From assembly GCA_034770075.1 (NCBI GenBank), contig CM068383.1, positions 32,493,094-32,557,093 of the forward strand: a stretch of DNA of 64,000 nucleotides, written 5' to 3'. The notes beneath the pieces are model-generated. The model had not been told where the DNA came from. It saw only the letters and a program-made list of their open reading frames with translations, and made no database searches. This stretch comes from Aralia elata (lineage: Eukaryota; Streptophyta; Magnoliopsida; Apiales; Araliaceae). Shown here piece after piece: positions 32,722 to 44,200 of the stretch. Position 1 is the first letter of the stretch; each line of letters begins with the position of its first letter. A program made the position numbers and the translations under genes.

Positions 32722-34424
32722 ATGTGTTTGAAAGGGAAGAGAGTTTGTTACAACTGTGGGCAAGAGGGCCACATTGCTCCGAACTACACTGCTCCAAAGA
32801 AGGGCGCCTGTTTCATGTGCGGATCAAAAGACATCTTGTTGAAGGCTGCTAGTGCAGAAAGTGGAGGCAAAGGAAATAATAGTGGAGGTGCATTAACTAT
32901 TTCTTGGCTAACTACAACAAATCGCCCGACTGCTCGCACTTTTAATATGACGGTCCAAGATGCGATTCAATCCAAGGAGGTTATGGCAGGTATCGTACCG
33001 ATGAATAATTTGGATGCATACGTACTTTTTGATTCGGGTGCAACTTGTTCTTTCATTTCTGATGATTTTGCTGAGAAATTGGAGTTACCCCAAGAAGAGT
33101 TAGACTTTCCCTTAAACATAGAGATTGCCAATAGGGAAGTAGTACCTGTTAGGTATATGTACAAAATTTGCGAGGTGGATATTCATGGTTATATGATGAC
33201 TATAGATCTTATTCCGATAAAACTTGGGGAATTTGACGTTATTTTAGGGATGGATTGGTTGTATAACTGTGGGGCGATTATAGATTGCCAAAAGAAGTGT
33301 GTAAACCTTAAGACTCCGTCTACGATGGTATTTTATGGTAGCAAATCGCCGAGGCAAACGACTGGTCTGACGATTATACAGGCCAAGAAGTTACTAAAGC
33401 AAGGATGTGTAGGGTATTTAGCTCATGTGGTAGATACTCGAAAGATCGGTGCAAAATTGGAAGAAATACCAGTGGTGAGAGATTTTGTGGATGTTTTCCC
33501 GGATGATTTACTGGGATTACCTCCAGATAGAGAAATTGAATTCATTATCGATTTAGTGCTCGGGACTGCGCCTATATCGAAAGCTCCGTACCCCATGGCT
33601 CCAGTGGAGATGAAGGAGTTGATGGTGCAACTGCAGGAACTACTAGACAAGAAGTACATTCAACCGAGTGTTTCGTCATGGGGAGCGCCGGTGTTGTTTG
33701 TCAAGAAGAAAGATGGCTCGATGCGTCTATGCGTCGATTATCATGAATTGAACAAGGTTACAATCAAGAATAAATACCCGTTACCGAGAATTGATGATCT
33801 GTTTGATCAACTAAAGGGTGCCACGCATTTTTCAAAGATAGACTTAAGAAGTGGTTACCATCAGCTGAAGGTGAGAAGGGAGGATGTTCCAAAGACGGCA
33901 TTCAGAACTCGTTATGGTCACTATGAGTTTCTGGTAATGTCATTTGGTCTAACAAATGCACCTGCGGCATTCATGGACTTAATGAATAGGGTATTTAAAC
34001 CGTTTCTAGACAAGTTTGTGGTGGTGTTTATCGACGATGTTTTGGTGTATTCTAAGTCACAAAAAGACCATGAGGAGCATCTGAGGCTAACTTTGGAGGC
34101 ATTACGGAAAGAGAAGCTTTATGCGAAGTTTTCAAAATGTGAGTTTTGGTTGGATCGTGTTCAATTTCTTGGATATGTAATTGATAAAGATGGAATTTCG
34201 GTTGACCCGGCTAAAGTGGAAGCTGTAATAAATTAGGAGCAGCCAAAGACACCGTCAGAAGTGAGGAGTTTCTTGGGTTTGGCAGTATACTATCAACAGT
34301 TTATACAAGATTTTTCTAGAATCACCACTCCGTTGAGAAATTTGACTAGGAAAGCGGTTAAGTTTGTTTGGACGGAGAAGTGCGAGGAAAGTTTTCAAGA
34401 ATTGAAGAAGAGGTTAAGTACGGC
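32722..34424 (+). pseudogene. pol of Tek-D (zinc knuckle to RNase H start)
   Basis: Opens with CLKGKRVCYNCGQEGHIAPNY, a CCHC knuckle whose last cysteine is lost, and CFMCGSKD. The protease shows YVLFDSGATCSFIS and VILGMDWLYNCGAI. RT shows WGAPVLFVKKKDGSMRLCVDY, FSKIDLRSGYHQLKV and VVVFIDDVLVYS, so the RT aspartates are kept. TAG at 34234-34236 stands where Tek-E has TGG (NWEQPKTP). The frame continues (RSFLGLAVYYQQFIQDFSRI) to about 34424, then meets an inverted segment. Integrase and chromodomain are absent. Confidence 0.9.
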
Positions 34425-34675
34425 AATTAGCTCTAACCATCGCCTCTGTCGCATGTTGAGGTCCTTCTATGTAAAAATATACTTGGGACTCTTATGAGAT
34501 CCGTGTAAATCTCACACTTCTCACCATAAAGATAGTGCCTCCAAATCTTCAGAGCAAACACCACCGCTGCAAATTCTAAGTCATGTGTCGGGTACCACTT
34601 CTCGTAATCTTTCAGTTGTCGTGAGGCGTACACAATAACCTTGCCGTTCTACATAAGCACACAACCAAGGCCCTA
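34425..34675 (-). pseudogene. Inverted RNase H fragment at the end of Tek-D
   Basis: On the minus strand this reads MYASRQLKDYEKWYPTHDLE, FAAVVFALKIWRHYLYG and KCEIYTD, the RNase H of the same lineage (Tek-E about 43880-44130), with one small frameshift after the third catalytic aspartate. The preceding plus-strand pol stops just upstream of this very region. Thus the piece is what should follow, but turned around. The junction near 34424 shares only a few bases. Confidence 0.88.
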
Positions 34676-35312
34676 TTGCTAGTTCCTAACTCAACTTGAG
34701 TTATCAATTTCAAAGCATGCTCGTGAATAATTATTGTTAATTATTCATATCCATAATGATCTTTGTTATTCGTTTATGTAATTATCGCAACCCTTGCATT
34801 TACTTTATGCAATGGATCCATATGTTATGCAAGTATTCCTAAACTTTATTCAAACTATCTATTGATTTCAAATATCTCGATATTGTCTCATGTGATGCAT
34901 TTATAATCAAAATTGCTTTGTTCTTTGTGCAAGTGTCCTCACTTGTACAAATTGTTATAATTATTATAAATTCGAATTTCCTTCGATTCGTTCATTGTTA
35001 AAAGTATCTCATTACTGAATTGCTATGACTCATATTGAAAATTTGTATTCTAAGTTCGGTTATGCAAGTGTCCCCACTTGTAGGAACTATTGTACATTAT
35101 CAATTACCCTTGAATTCGAAATTCGTTGACAAGTTCTGATACATACTATTAAATTTCGGTATGTATACCTAGTTTAAAGATTGTCTAAGCTATTTGCCCC
35201 AGCTAGACACGGTTTGAAAAGTATTTGTCGAATATTATTAGTTATGATAAAGTCGTCCAATTAAATTGTTTTAGTTAGGACTCCAGACTGAGTATGAACA
35301 ACCCTAAATAGG
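34676..35312 (+). repeat. Tek-F LTR remnant, left part
   Basis: Non-coding, AT-rich. It holds phrases typical of this LTR group, e.g. GCAAGTGTCCTCACTTGTAC (34928-34947) and GCAAGTGTCCCCACTTGTAG (35064-35083). It is continuous with 50209-50873 once Tek-E and its AAATT duplication are taken out. The LTR start is missing: the sequence begins abruptly after the inverted RNase H piece. Confidence 0.55.
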
Positions 35313-36332
35313 AAATTTGTAATGTCCGGAAAATTTTAAACATCGTATCAAATGTATTTTTATAAATAAATTCATTTTATATAATTTTATAAATTTAATT
35401 GGATCCATGTGGGTATTATTATTATTTAATTATATAAATACGTGGTCCAATAATTCTCTGTGCATTAAAAGGACTCATTAATAGTTTAATTAAATTAGTA
35501 AGTTGACCCTAAGATTTTATTTGCAAGAAAATTTGGAAAATTAAATAAATAATTTTATCATTACGGGGTTAAATAATTCAAATAAAGAATTATGGTTGGA
35601 ATAGATATTTTGAATAATTAATTAATTGGTTTAAGTAATTCAAAATATTAGAAATGTAAAGTGGCTATTTCAATTGGGTCATATATATTTTATTTGACCA
35701 AACCCATATTTTTTATTTTGGCCGCAGCCCACTTTTCCTTTTTATTTCTTTTTTTTCCTTGTTGGGCTAACAGGAGTGGGCAACCCCTTAAAATCTATTG
35801 GGTTGAGCCCAATCTCTAAAACAAGTTGGTGTAGACAAATCGGGTCGACCCATTCCATTTAATTCCAGTCGGGTAAGTCAAGGAACGGGTTGGACCCGTT
35901 TTCTTTAATTAGGACAACCGGAAATTCAATTTGGGGACAACTGATTGAAGCCAATATTCTCAAAACCCCCAAATCGATCAGTCAAGAGGGAGGAAGGAAA
36001 CCAGCCGAGCAAGAAGACCTAAGCCCTAGCCATCGAGCAATCAAACCCAAACCCTGAATCAATCAGTGACGAGGGACGGGAGGGAGACGCCGGCGGCGGC
36101 AGCATCAATCGACCGGCGGACCGTGCAAGGCTCGAGGCAGAAATCGAAGAAACTGAACGACCAACGAGCGGACCAAGGGTCCCAGAATTTCAGCGACGCG
36201 ACCGGTGGAAGGTGCGACGCTCGAGGAAACTGGCCGGCGAATTCACTGTCGGCGAGCTACACATCAGTCACCCATCCCTTTCCTACCGGCCGGTCATTGA
36301 CCAAGCAATTAGGGTATTGCCCAATTAATTTC

Positions 36333-36343
36333 TTCTATAAATT
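36333..36343 (+). promoter_or_regulatory. TATA box of the Tek-E 5' LTR
   Basis: CTATAAATTGG within a short GC-balanced context. Transcription would be expected to begin about 30 bp downstream, near 36365-36375. The copy in the 3' LTR is at 46790-46800. It is the only strong TATA of the LTR followed by a plausible leader. Confidence 0.6.
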
Positions 36344-37139
36344 GGACCCCTTCCCAGACCCTGAAACTGCCGATTTTTGATTGTGAGTTCCCAATTAGAG
36401 AGAAATTAGGGTTCGAAAATTTCAAGGAAGAGGGAAACAGGGGAGGTTTGTTCGTGGCTTCCAAATTTCGTCTGGAGTGAATGTCCAATTTGGCCACCTA
36501 TTTTGGTAGAAGGAGAAGGTCGGCCACCCGCTCAAACCCAAGGTATAGCCGTAGGGTCTATCAAACCACTGTGATGGTTTTTATTTAGTGTTGGTATGAA
36601 TTTTCATTCTTCTGTACTTGGTTTGGGTTGCCAATTTTGTTAGGATGTTTATGTTATACACGGTATTGCATTGGGATAATTATTTCCTTGATTTGGGCTA
36701 CACAGTGTATAGTAGTGGAATTATTTGGTGAAATTAGGAACTGTATTACATTGACTGGTTTAAAAGAAAATCTGGTATTTAATGGTGTTAATCCTTGTGT
36801 TTTTCTCTTGTGTTTATTGCTGGAAAATCTGTGTATGGTATCAAACTCAAAACTTACCTTGTATTGGGTTGTTGCTTTGGCGGGGAATCTATGTACTGAA
36901 GGACCAAACTCAGTTCCATTAGCTAAACTGTTCTGTCGGCAAAATAGCTATAAGATCAAACCTTGTTATTTTGATGTGTTAATGGCAGCCGTGTGTGAGT
37001 CCCAACTATGGTATTGGGTGTGTTTTGCTGCTGTGCAAACTTTGGAAAAATAGAGGAAGGATGCACATCATAAGGCAGTACTCTGCCCAAATTTTTCCTT
37101 GTAACTGGGTAGTAATTTTGTTAGCTAAAACCATAATGA

Positions 37140-38320
37140 ATAAGTGTGAACAAAGCTAATTATTTAATTATTAACCAGGTATGAGTAAAATTTATAATTT
37201 GGTTATTTACTATTTAACATAAACAATAAATAAAGATAATAAATATTAAATAATAAAGTTAAATAAATAATTACTTATCGGTTTGTAATAACTAAAGGTA
37301 GTAAATATTTAGTTATTATTTAATATTAAATGATAACTAAGTATGAGTAAAGATAATTATTTATTATTTGTTTATCAATAATAATAAGTAAAGACAATAA
37401 ATATTTAATTATTATTTACATAATAATTAAATATGAATAAAGTTAATAATTATTTATTATTTATTAATAAATAATAAATAAAGATAATAAATATTTAATT
37501 ATTATTTAATAATAATAATAATTAAATATGAATAAAGTTAATAAAATAATTATTTATTATTTATTAATAAATAATAAATAAAGATAATAAATATTTAATT
37601 ATTATTTAATAATAATAATAATTAAATATGAATAAAGATAATAAAATAATTATTTATTATTTATTAATAAATAATAAATAAAGGTAATAAATATTTAATA
37701 ATAATAATTAAATATGAATAAAGTTAATAAAATAATTATTTATTATTTAATAATTAATAATAAATAAAGATAATAAATATTTAATTATTATTTAATAATA
37801 ATAATAATTAAATATGAGTAAAGTTAATAAAATAATTATTTGTTATTGTTCCAATAAATAATAAATAAAGATAATGAATATTTAATTATTATTTAATAAT
37901 AATAATAATTAAGTATGAATAAAATTAATAAATAATTATTTATTATTGCTCCAACAAATAATAAATAAAGATAGTGAATATTTAATTATTTTCATACTTA
38001 AGTATTATTATTATTATTATAATAATACTTAAGTATGAATAAAGTTATTGAATAAGAAGGAAATTAACTACTTAATCATTAATAAAATAATGATTAAGTA
38101 TGAGGGAAATTTATAAGTTAATTATTTTTGGCCCTTAATAAATAAAGATAATTAATTAATTATTATTTAATTGATAATTAAATAATAATTAAGTGTGAAT
38201 AAAGTTAATAAATAATTATTTATTATTTTAGCAATAAATAATAAATAAGAATAATAGATAGTTAATTATTATTTAATATTAAATAATAATTAAGTGTGTA
38301 GAATTAGTACCTTAAGTATT
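37140..38320 (+). repeat. AT-rich ~100-bp tandem array in the Tek-E LTR
   Basis: Imperfect tandem repeat with a period of about 100 bp. The phrase AATTAAATATGAATAAAG recurs at 37520, 37620, 37706 and 37806 (steps 100, 86, 100), with more diverged copies before and after. Units consist of TTATTTATTATT / AATAATAAATAA strings that can pair with each other. The matching array in the 3' LTR is at 47590-48730. The largest LTR-LTR difference (28 bp, around 37990-38020) lies in it. Confidence 0.85.
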
Positions 38321-39779
38321 TAATTAGTGTTGAATGAGGAACAAGTGTAATAGTTACTCAATTACCCTTAAGGTAAATAATAATTAAGTAAATAAAAGAT
38401 TAAGTAAGAGACCAACTGCTATTTAGTTGCTATTAAATTATGTTAAATTTATTAATTATTTTGTAACTAATAAATAAGAAATTTTAACCCACAGGTAGAA
38501 GGGTATTCAAATGATAAGTGACCCTGATTAATTATTATCTGTTCAAATAATACCTAGAGGCCATTAAATTTTGTTAAGCTGATGGCTAGGTAGTAATTAA
38601 ATTCGGTGAATTGTTTATCTGCTAAATGAATAGCATAAGTGGGTATAATTACGCAATGCTAATGGATAAACCAACTCTACCAGCTGATAGGTTATCCAAG
38701 GTCAAGTAATTAAAGCTAAGATTTAAATTGTAGCTGAGCGATCAGGCAAGTTCCTAACCCTAAACTTCTTTCATTCTTGCAAGTTCCTCTCACTCAATTT
38801 TGGTATTGAGCAAGCTTTTAAACCTTATGCATTGTTTAAATTCGTGCAAAAAGGTATATATTGTTGCAAGTTATTCTTTAAGCTTGAATCTTATTTCTGA
38901 GCACGCTTTAAGTGGTCTAATTACTTTTAAAATTATTCCACATCTGTATATTTATTGACATTCGCACTCGTGCATTTGAAATTCGTATGTTTAAATTCAG
39001 GAATTTATAAACCATTCAATGGTTAAGTCTGAACCCTTGTTCGGTCAGACAATTATGTGAGAATTTATAAAAGCTATCCGAACCAATCAATGGTAAGGAT
39101 TCTTAGACTGTATGAACACCCCTTTATTTATAGGGGAGTACCCCACGTACCGTATATAAGGTACAAACAGCAGAATTAAATGTTATGCATATACATAGGG
39201 TATGCGAGGCTGATCCCCTCAAGTACGTTATTCTGTAGCCAGTAACCAGAGGGTCAACCAGCTATTGACTCCTCTGGAAGTTATCGTTCAAAGTCTATCT
39301 GACTATCAATTGTTCTAAAAGCATTTAATGTTCTTGCTTCTGATTATTCTATTGTTGAAATCCTTTTAATATTCCTTCATCATGATATATCTTTATTGTT
39401 GCACATTAAACTTGCTGGGCAAACTCGTTGCTCATTCTTGCTATATCATGACTTCATTGCAGCTAAACCCGAGACGTCAGGGAAGAACAAAGGGAAAGAA
39501 AAGATGAAATGATAAACGTCTCGTAGCTGACTTTAGATTCATGTGTTAGTTACTTTTCTGTTAATGTAATTTAAACCCTGCTAGCTATTTAGGGTATGGA
39601 TTGTGTAAACGTTTAAGGTTATTCGTATTCTGGGACTAGTAACACCTTGTAATGAACAACGTATGTTTATTATATTCCGCACTTCTAGATATCATATGTT
39701 GTTAGAGGTGAATGTTTGTATTGGATCGTGATGACCAGATCCGGGTATTTGGAGACCCGAATTTGGGGGCGTCACAGGT

Positions 39780-39791
39780 TGGTATCAGAGC
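39780..39791 (+). promoter_or_regulatory. Primer binding site of Tek-E
   Basis: TGGTATCAGAGC, initiator tRNA-Met complement, three bases after the LTR end. Confidence 0.94.
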
Positions 39792-40008
39792 TGCAGGTTA
39801 TAAACCTTAGGATCGCGAAACCTAGGTTATAACCTTCATAGTAAACTCGTATCGAGTGTTAGGAGATAAATCGAGGAGATTTATCATATGTGGTTTTGAT
39901 GAATTGGGGAATTCATCGAGTCGAGTAGTACCCAATGAAATATAATTTCATTTCTTCAATGAATATATTTTATTGCTGTACTAATGTTAGTTTTTGCGTA
40001 TTTGTAGG

Positions 40009-40836
40009 ATGGCTGCTGTAGGGGAGACCAGTGGAGCCCGTGAGGAGGAGGTATTCATAGATATACCGGTAGTGGCGGAGCAGCTGGTGGGCTATGCTCC
40101 TATTGCCCCGGGATTGTTACAGGAGGAGTCCGAGCCGGAGGAGGACTACCATAGAGAGCTACCAGAGCCAGTGGTAGGTAGGGTGATGAGGTCCGGTAGT
40201 GAGGACCCTGATGTTGATGAGGAGGATCCCGAGGCCGAGGGAGAGGAGCCACCTGCTGATATCGACGGCATGGGGTCCACTGCTGATGATATCATCGAGG
40301 GGTTGACTGACAGAAATGAGGAGCTGGAGGCTCGGATTTCTCATTTGGAGGAGCAAAACCAGACCCATCAGTATATGGAGGACCAGTACAGAGACCTGGC
40401 CTACCAGCTCGAGCATGATTTAGGGGTGGCCAAGGTTCAGCTGCAGGGCTACGAGTCCTCAGCACAGCAGGTCGGACCACTGCTACATCAGCTAGTGGCC
40501 CGAAACGCTGAGTTGAGGAAGAGACTGGAGCAGCGGGATCTGCAGATCGCCCACCTGAGGGCGAAACAGGAAGCCATGAGGTTTGAGGCCGGACTGGAGG
40601 TGGCTGCGAGGATGCACGTCAGGGAGGCCTGGGCCAGGGAGGCCAGGAGGGTTGATCAGCTGGAGGACCAGCTAGAGGCCAGGGCAGTGAGGATAGAGAC
40701 CCTGGGGCATGCCTTGGATGCAGCCTACCGTAGACCCCGGGCTGAGGTGGGGGAGTCCAGTCGCTCTGTTCGTCGTAGGGTCGGGGATGGAGCATTCTCT
40801 GGTCAGCAGGCTCGGATCCGTCGTGATGAGCAGTGA
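40009..40836 (+). CDS. Pre-gag coiled-coil protein (ORF0) of Tek-E
   Basis: Intact frame of 275 residues between primer site and gag. I start it at the ATG at 40009 (MAAVGETSGAREEEVFIDIP), as the upstream TTG only extends the frame. Residues 1-95 are very acidic (EESEPEEDYHRELPEP, EDPDVDEEDPEAEGEEPPAD). Residues about 100-240 are predicted coiled coil (NEELEARISHLEEQNQ, LRKRLEQRDLQIAHLRAKQE, EARRVDQLEDQLEAR). The tail is basic and Ser/Arg-rich (ESSRSVRRRVGDG). There are no cysteines, zinc finger or membrane helix. TTTGTAG, a possible splice acceptor, is one base before the ATG. A decayed counterpart is in Tek-D and a start fragment in Tek-G. I do not recognise a described family. Confidence 0.75.
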   Translation: MAAVGETSGAREEEVFIDIPVVAEQLVGYAPIAPGLLQEESEPEEDYHRELPEPVVGRVMRSGSEDPDVDEEDPEAEGEEPPADIDGMGSTADDIIEGLTDRNEELEARISHLEEQNQTHQYMEDQYRDLAYQLEHDLGVAKVQLQGYESSAQQVGPLLHQLVARNAELRKRLEQRDLQIAHLRAKQEAMRFEAGLEVAARMHVREAWAREARRVDQLEDQLEARAVRIETLGHALDAAYRRPRAEVGESSRSVRRRVGDGAFSGQQARIRRDEQ

Positions 40837-41221
40837 TTTGATGGAGCAGTTGATTTTCCCTTAGTATAGCCAGTCCCACTTTTGTTTATGTTAGGGACAT
40901 ATTCATGTTGTTTATGAAACTTTATATTTGTTGTTATGATTGGGGTAGCAGTTAAACCCCAACTTTTGTGGTCTTGAGGGAGGAAAGGTTAGGATTCCCC
41001 ACTTTTGTCTAGGGGGATAATTTGTTGATAGGACAGATAGTGGCGCATTTATAGAAGTATGCCACAGGTTTAGTCATTGTAACAAAACAGTGGTATATGA
41101 ATATAAATGCAGATGTTTCACTTAAATCAAATGTGTTTTACCTTTGATTGCTTATTTTAATGACATATTGTGTAAAATGTAAATCTATAGGTAAAAGTCA
41201 TCAGTTTCCTTATTCCAAACC
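40837..41221 (+). other. Spacer between ORF0 and gag of Tek-E
   Basis: 385 bp without coding potential. It is T-rich before an AAATCTATAG (41181-41190) and a CATCAG (41199-41204), both possible splice acceptors shortly before the gag ATG at 41222. A similar spacer (about 300 bp) separates the two ORFs in Tek-D. Confidence 0.55.
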
Positions 41222-44200
41222 ATGCCAAGGGGAAGGCCACGTAACCGACAGGTCGAAGAGTCAGAAAGTGAGGTGGGAGACCAAACCAACCCAATGAGAA
41301 TGTTCGCAGAAATGCTGGTCGAGGCTATGCAATCCAGACCACCACCTGAGAGAACCCAAGCTGCAGCTGAGCCAACGCATCATCTGGCAAACTTTAAAGA
41401 TTTCAAATTGGTCGGACCACCTGAGTTCAAGGGAACTCTTAACCCAATCGAGGCGCAGACCTGGATAGAAGAGATAGAAAAGGTCTTCGACGTAGCAAGG
41501 GTGGCAGAGGAACAGAAAACAAGTTTTGCCACTTTCATGTTAAAAGGAGAAGCCAACTATTGGTGGAAGGCCAATCGGGGCCGAGTTGAAGAAGGCACTG
41601 TCGCGTGGGATCGTTTTAAGGAGATGTTCTTAGAAAACTACTTTCCAGAGAGCATGAAGCAGGAGATGGAGATCAAGTTCTTAGAACTAAAACAAGGGAA
41701 CATGTCTGTGGCTGAGTACGCAGCTAAGTTTAATGAGTTGGCACGGTTTGCAGCTCACCAAGTCAGCACAGAGGAAAGGAAAGCTCGTAGGTTTGAGCAG
41801 GGGTTGAAACCATGGTTATACCGTTCTGTGGCGGTATTGAAAATCAGAACATTTGCAGAATTGATGGAGAGGGCAATCATTGCAGAGGGTGGCAGTGAGG
41901 CCCTGGCCAAATACAATCACGAGAAGAAGAAGGGACATGAGGGCCCTAAGGCAGGAAGCAGTGGGGGCAGTAACCCCAACAAACGGAAATGGATTGAGAG
42001 TCAGTCCTCTAGGGGAAATAAATCTGTAGGGGAGGTAAAGAAGCCAGGCAGATGCAACAACTGTGGCAAGAACCACACGGGGGAATGCATGAAGGGGAAG
42101 AGCGTGTGTTACCGTTGTGGACAACCTGGGCACATGGCCCCACAGTGCCCTAATAAGCCGAAAGGAGGTTGTTTCTCCTGTGGATCTCCTGACCACCAGA
42201 TCAAGGACTGTCCAAAGAGGAAAAGCGACGCCGGGAGTGGCAACCGAAACAACAACAACAGTGGAAACAACAACCGGTTGAACTACGGGCCACCATCCAG
42301 CCAAGCCAACAGGCCGACAGCCCGCACGTTCAACATGACTGTGCAGGATGCCATGGAATCCAAAGACGTGGTGTCAGGTATCATCCCAATCAATGATATA
42401 AATGCATATGTGCTATTTGATTCGGGTGCTACTTGCTCTTTTATTTCCGAAGAATTTGCTAGACAATTAAATGTACCTTGTGAAAAGTTAGAACACCCTA
42501 TGAACGTAGAAGTAGCCAACAAAGAAATTATCCCCGTAGAATGCATTCATAGGAATTGTTGTGTTGAATTGCGAGGATTTAAGCTCAATGTGGATTTGAT
42601 ACCAATTCGACTGGGAGAGTTCGACGTAATCTTGGGAATGGATTGGGTATCAATTCACGGAGCAGTCATTGATTGCAAGAAGAAATGTGTACACCTAAAG
42701 ACTTCTAATAAGTCTAAGGTGATATTCTATGGCAGCAGATCACCAAAACCATCTTGTTGTCTTACTATGATGCAAACAAGGAGATTACTCAAGAAGGGTT
42801 GCGAATGTTATTTGGCCCATGTGGTCGATACTCGTCAGGTCGGGGATGAGATGAGTCAAATACCAGTCGTGAGAGATTTCACTGATGTCTTCCCCGATGA
42901 ACTTCCGGGACTGCCACCGGATAGGGAAACCGAGTTCGTTATCGATTTGGCACCGGGAACCGCACCAATATCGAAGCCGCCGTATCGAATGGCACCTGTA
43001 GAGATGAAGGAGTTGATGGTGCAACTGCAGGAACTGTTAGATAAAGGTTATATCAGACCGAGCGTGTCCCCGTGGGGAGCACCAGTTCTGTTTGTAAAGA
43101 AGAAAGACGGTTCAATGAGGCTTTGTATCGACTATCGGGAGTTGAACAAAGTTACGATTAAGAATAGGTATCCGCTTCCTAGAATCGACGACCTGTTTGA
43201 TCAACTTAAAGGAGCGAAGTACTTTTCAAAGATCGACTTAAGAACAGGCTACCATCAGCTGAAAGTGAGGCAAGAAGATATCCCGAAGACTGCATTCAGA
43301 ACTCGTTACGGGCACTTCGAGTTTCTGGTAATGTCTTTTGGATTGACAAATGCACCAGCAGCATTCATGGATATGATGAACAGAGTGTTCAAGCAGTACT
43401 TGGACAAGTTCGTAGTTGTATTCATCGATGACATTCTGGTGTATTCAGGGACGGAGGAGGAGCATGCTGAACATTTGAAGATTGTATTAGAAGCTCTTAG
43501 GAAGGAGAAGTTGTATGCAAAGTTTTCTAAGTGTGAGTTTTGGTTGCAGAGAGTACAATTTCTGGGTCATGTCATAGACAAGAATGGTGTTTCGGTAGAT
43601 CCAGCAAAGGTAGAAGCAGTTATCAACTGGGAACAGCCGAAGACGCCGATAGAGATCCGGAGTTTCTTGGGATTAGCGGGATACTATCGGAGATTCATCT
43701 AGGATTTTTCAAAGATAGCATCGCCGTTGACCAATCTCACCAGGAAAACAGTCAAGTTTGTTTGGTCGGAGAAGTGTGAGGAGAGTTTCATGGAGTTGAA
43801 GAAGAGACTCAGCCAAGCACCAGTGTTGACCTTACCAGACAACACTGGGGGTTTCGTAGTGTATAGCGATGCATCACACAAGGGTCTTGGCTGTGTACTG
43901 ATGCAACACGGCAAGGTCGTGGCATACGCATCGCGTCAACTGAAGGATTATGAGAAGGGTTATCCGACTCATGACTTGGAGTTAGCAGCGGTAGTTTTCG
44001 CCTTGAAAATTTGGAGGCACTACCTATACGGGGAGAAGTGCGAGATATATACAGATCACAAAAGTCTGAAATATATCTTCACTCAAAAGGAGCTGAACAT
44101 GAGGCAACGCCGATGGTTAGAATTGATCAAGGACTACGACTGTGAAATTCTGTACCATCCGGGCAAAGCAAATGTAGTGGCTGATGCCTTAAGTAGGAAA

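Larger units (their letters stand above)
29167..34675 (+). mobile_element. Tek-D, broken Tekay/Del-like chromovirus
   Basis: This element has a 5' LTR (29167-30568), primer site, a pre-gag ORF, gag and pol up to the start of RNase H. At about 34425 it turns into an inverted RNase H piece. No integrase and no 3' LTR of its own follow. Frames are broken in every ORF. It is clearly older than Tek-E, which is its best relative in the window. TGTAAC starts the LTR and TGTCACA ends it. Confidence 0.85.
35318..39776 (+). repeat. 5' LTR of Tek-E
   Basis: 4459 bp, TGTAATGTCCGG ... GGGGGCGTCACA. It contains a TATA box (CTATAAATTGG, 36333-36343), a leader-like region with AATTAGGGTTCGAAAATTTC, a splice-donor-like CCCAAGGTATAG (36537-36548), a GC-rich stretch (36070-36260), a long AT-rich tandem array (37140-38320) and several polyadenylation-like AATAAA strings. 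Open frames inside it (36066-36380, 36628-37053) lack an ATG at their start and I do not count them as genes. Confidence 0.95.

Noticed and set aside
36066..36380. Open frame in the GC-rich part of the Tek-E LTR.
   Set aside because: No ATG at its start, it overlaps the predicted TATA box, and it differs by frame-changing indels between the two LTRs.
36628..37053. Open frame of 141 codons (158 in the 3' copy, 47083-47559) in the Tek-E LTR.
   Set aside because: It does not start with ATG and presence in both LTRs follows from their recent common origin. The hydrophobic, Cys-rich product resembles no family I know and the 5' copy has a stop.
37140..38320. AT-rich repeats considered as a CRISPR-like array.
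   Set aside because: Units are long, imperfect and without unique spacers, in a plant LTR; it is a tandem repeat.
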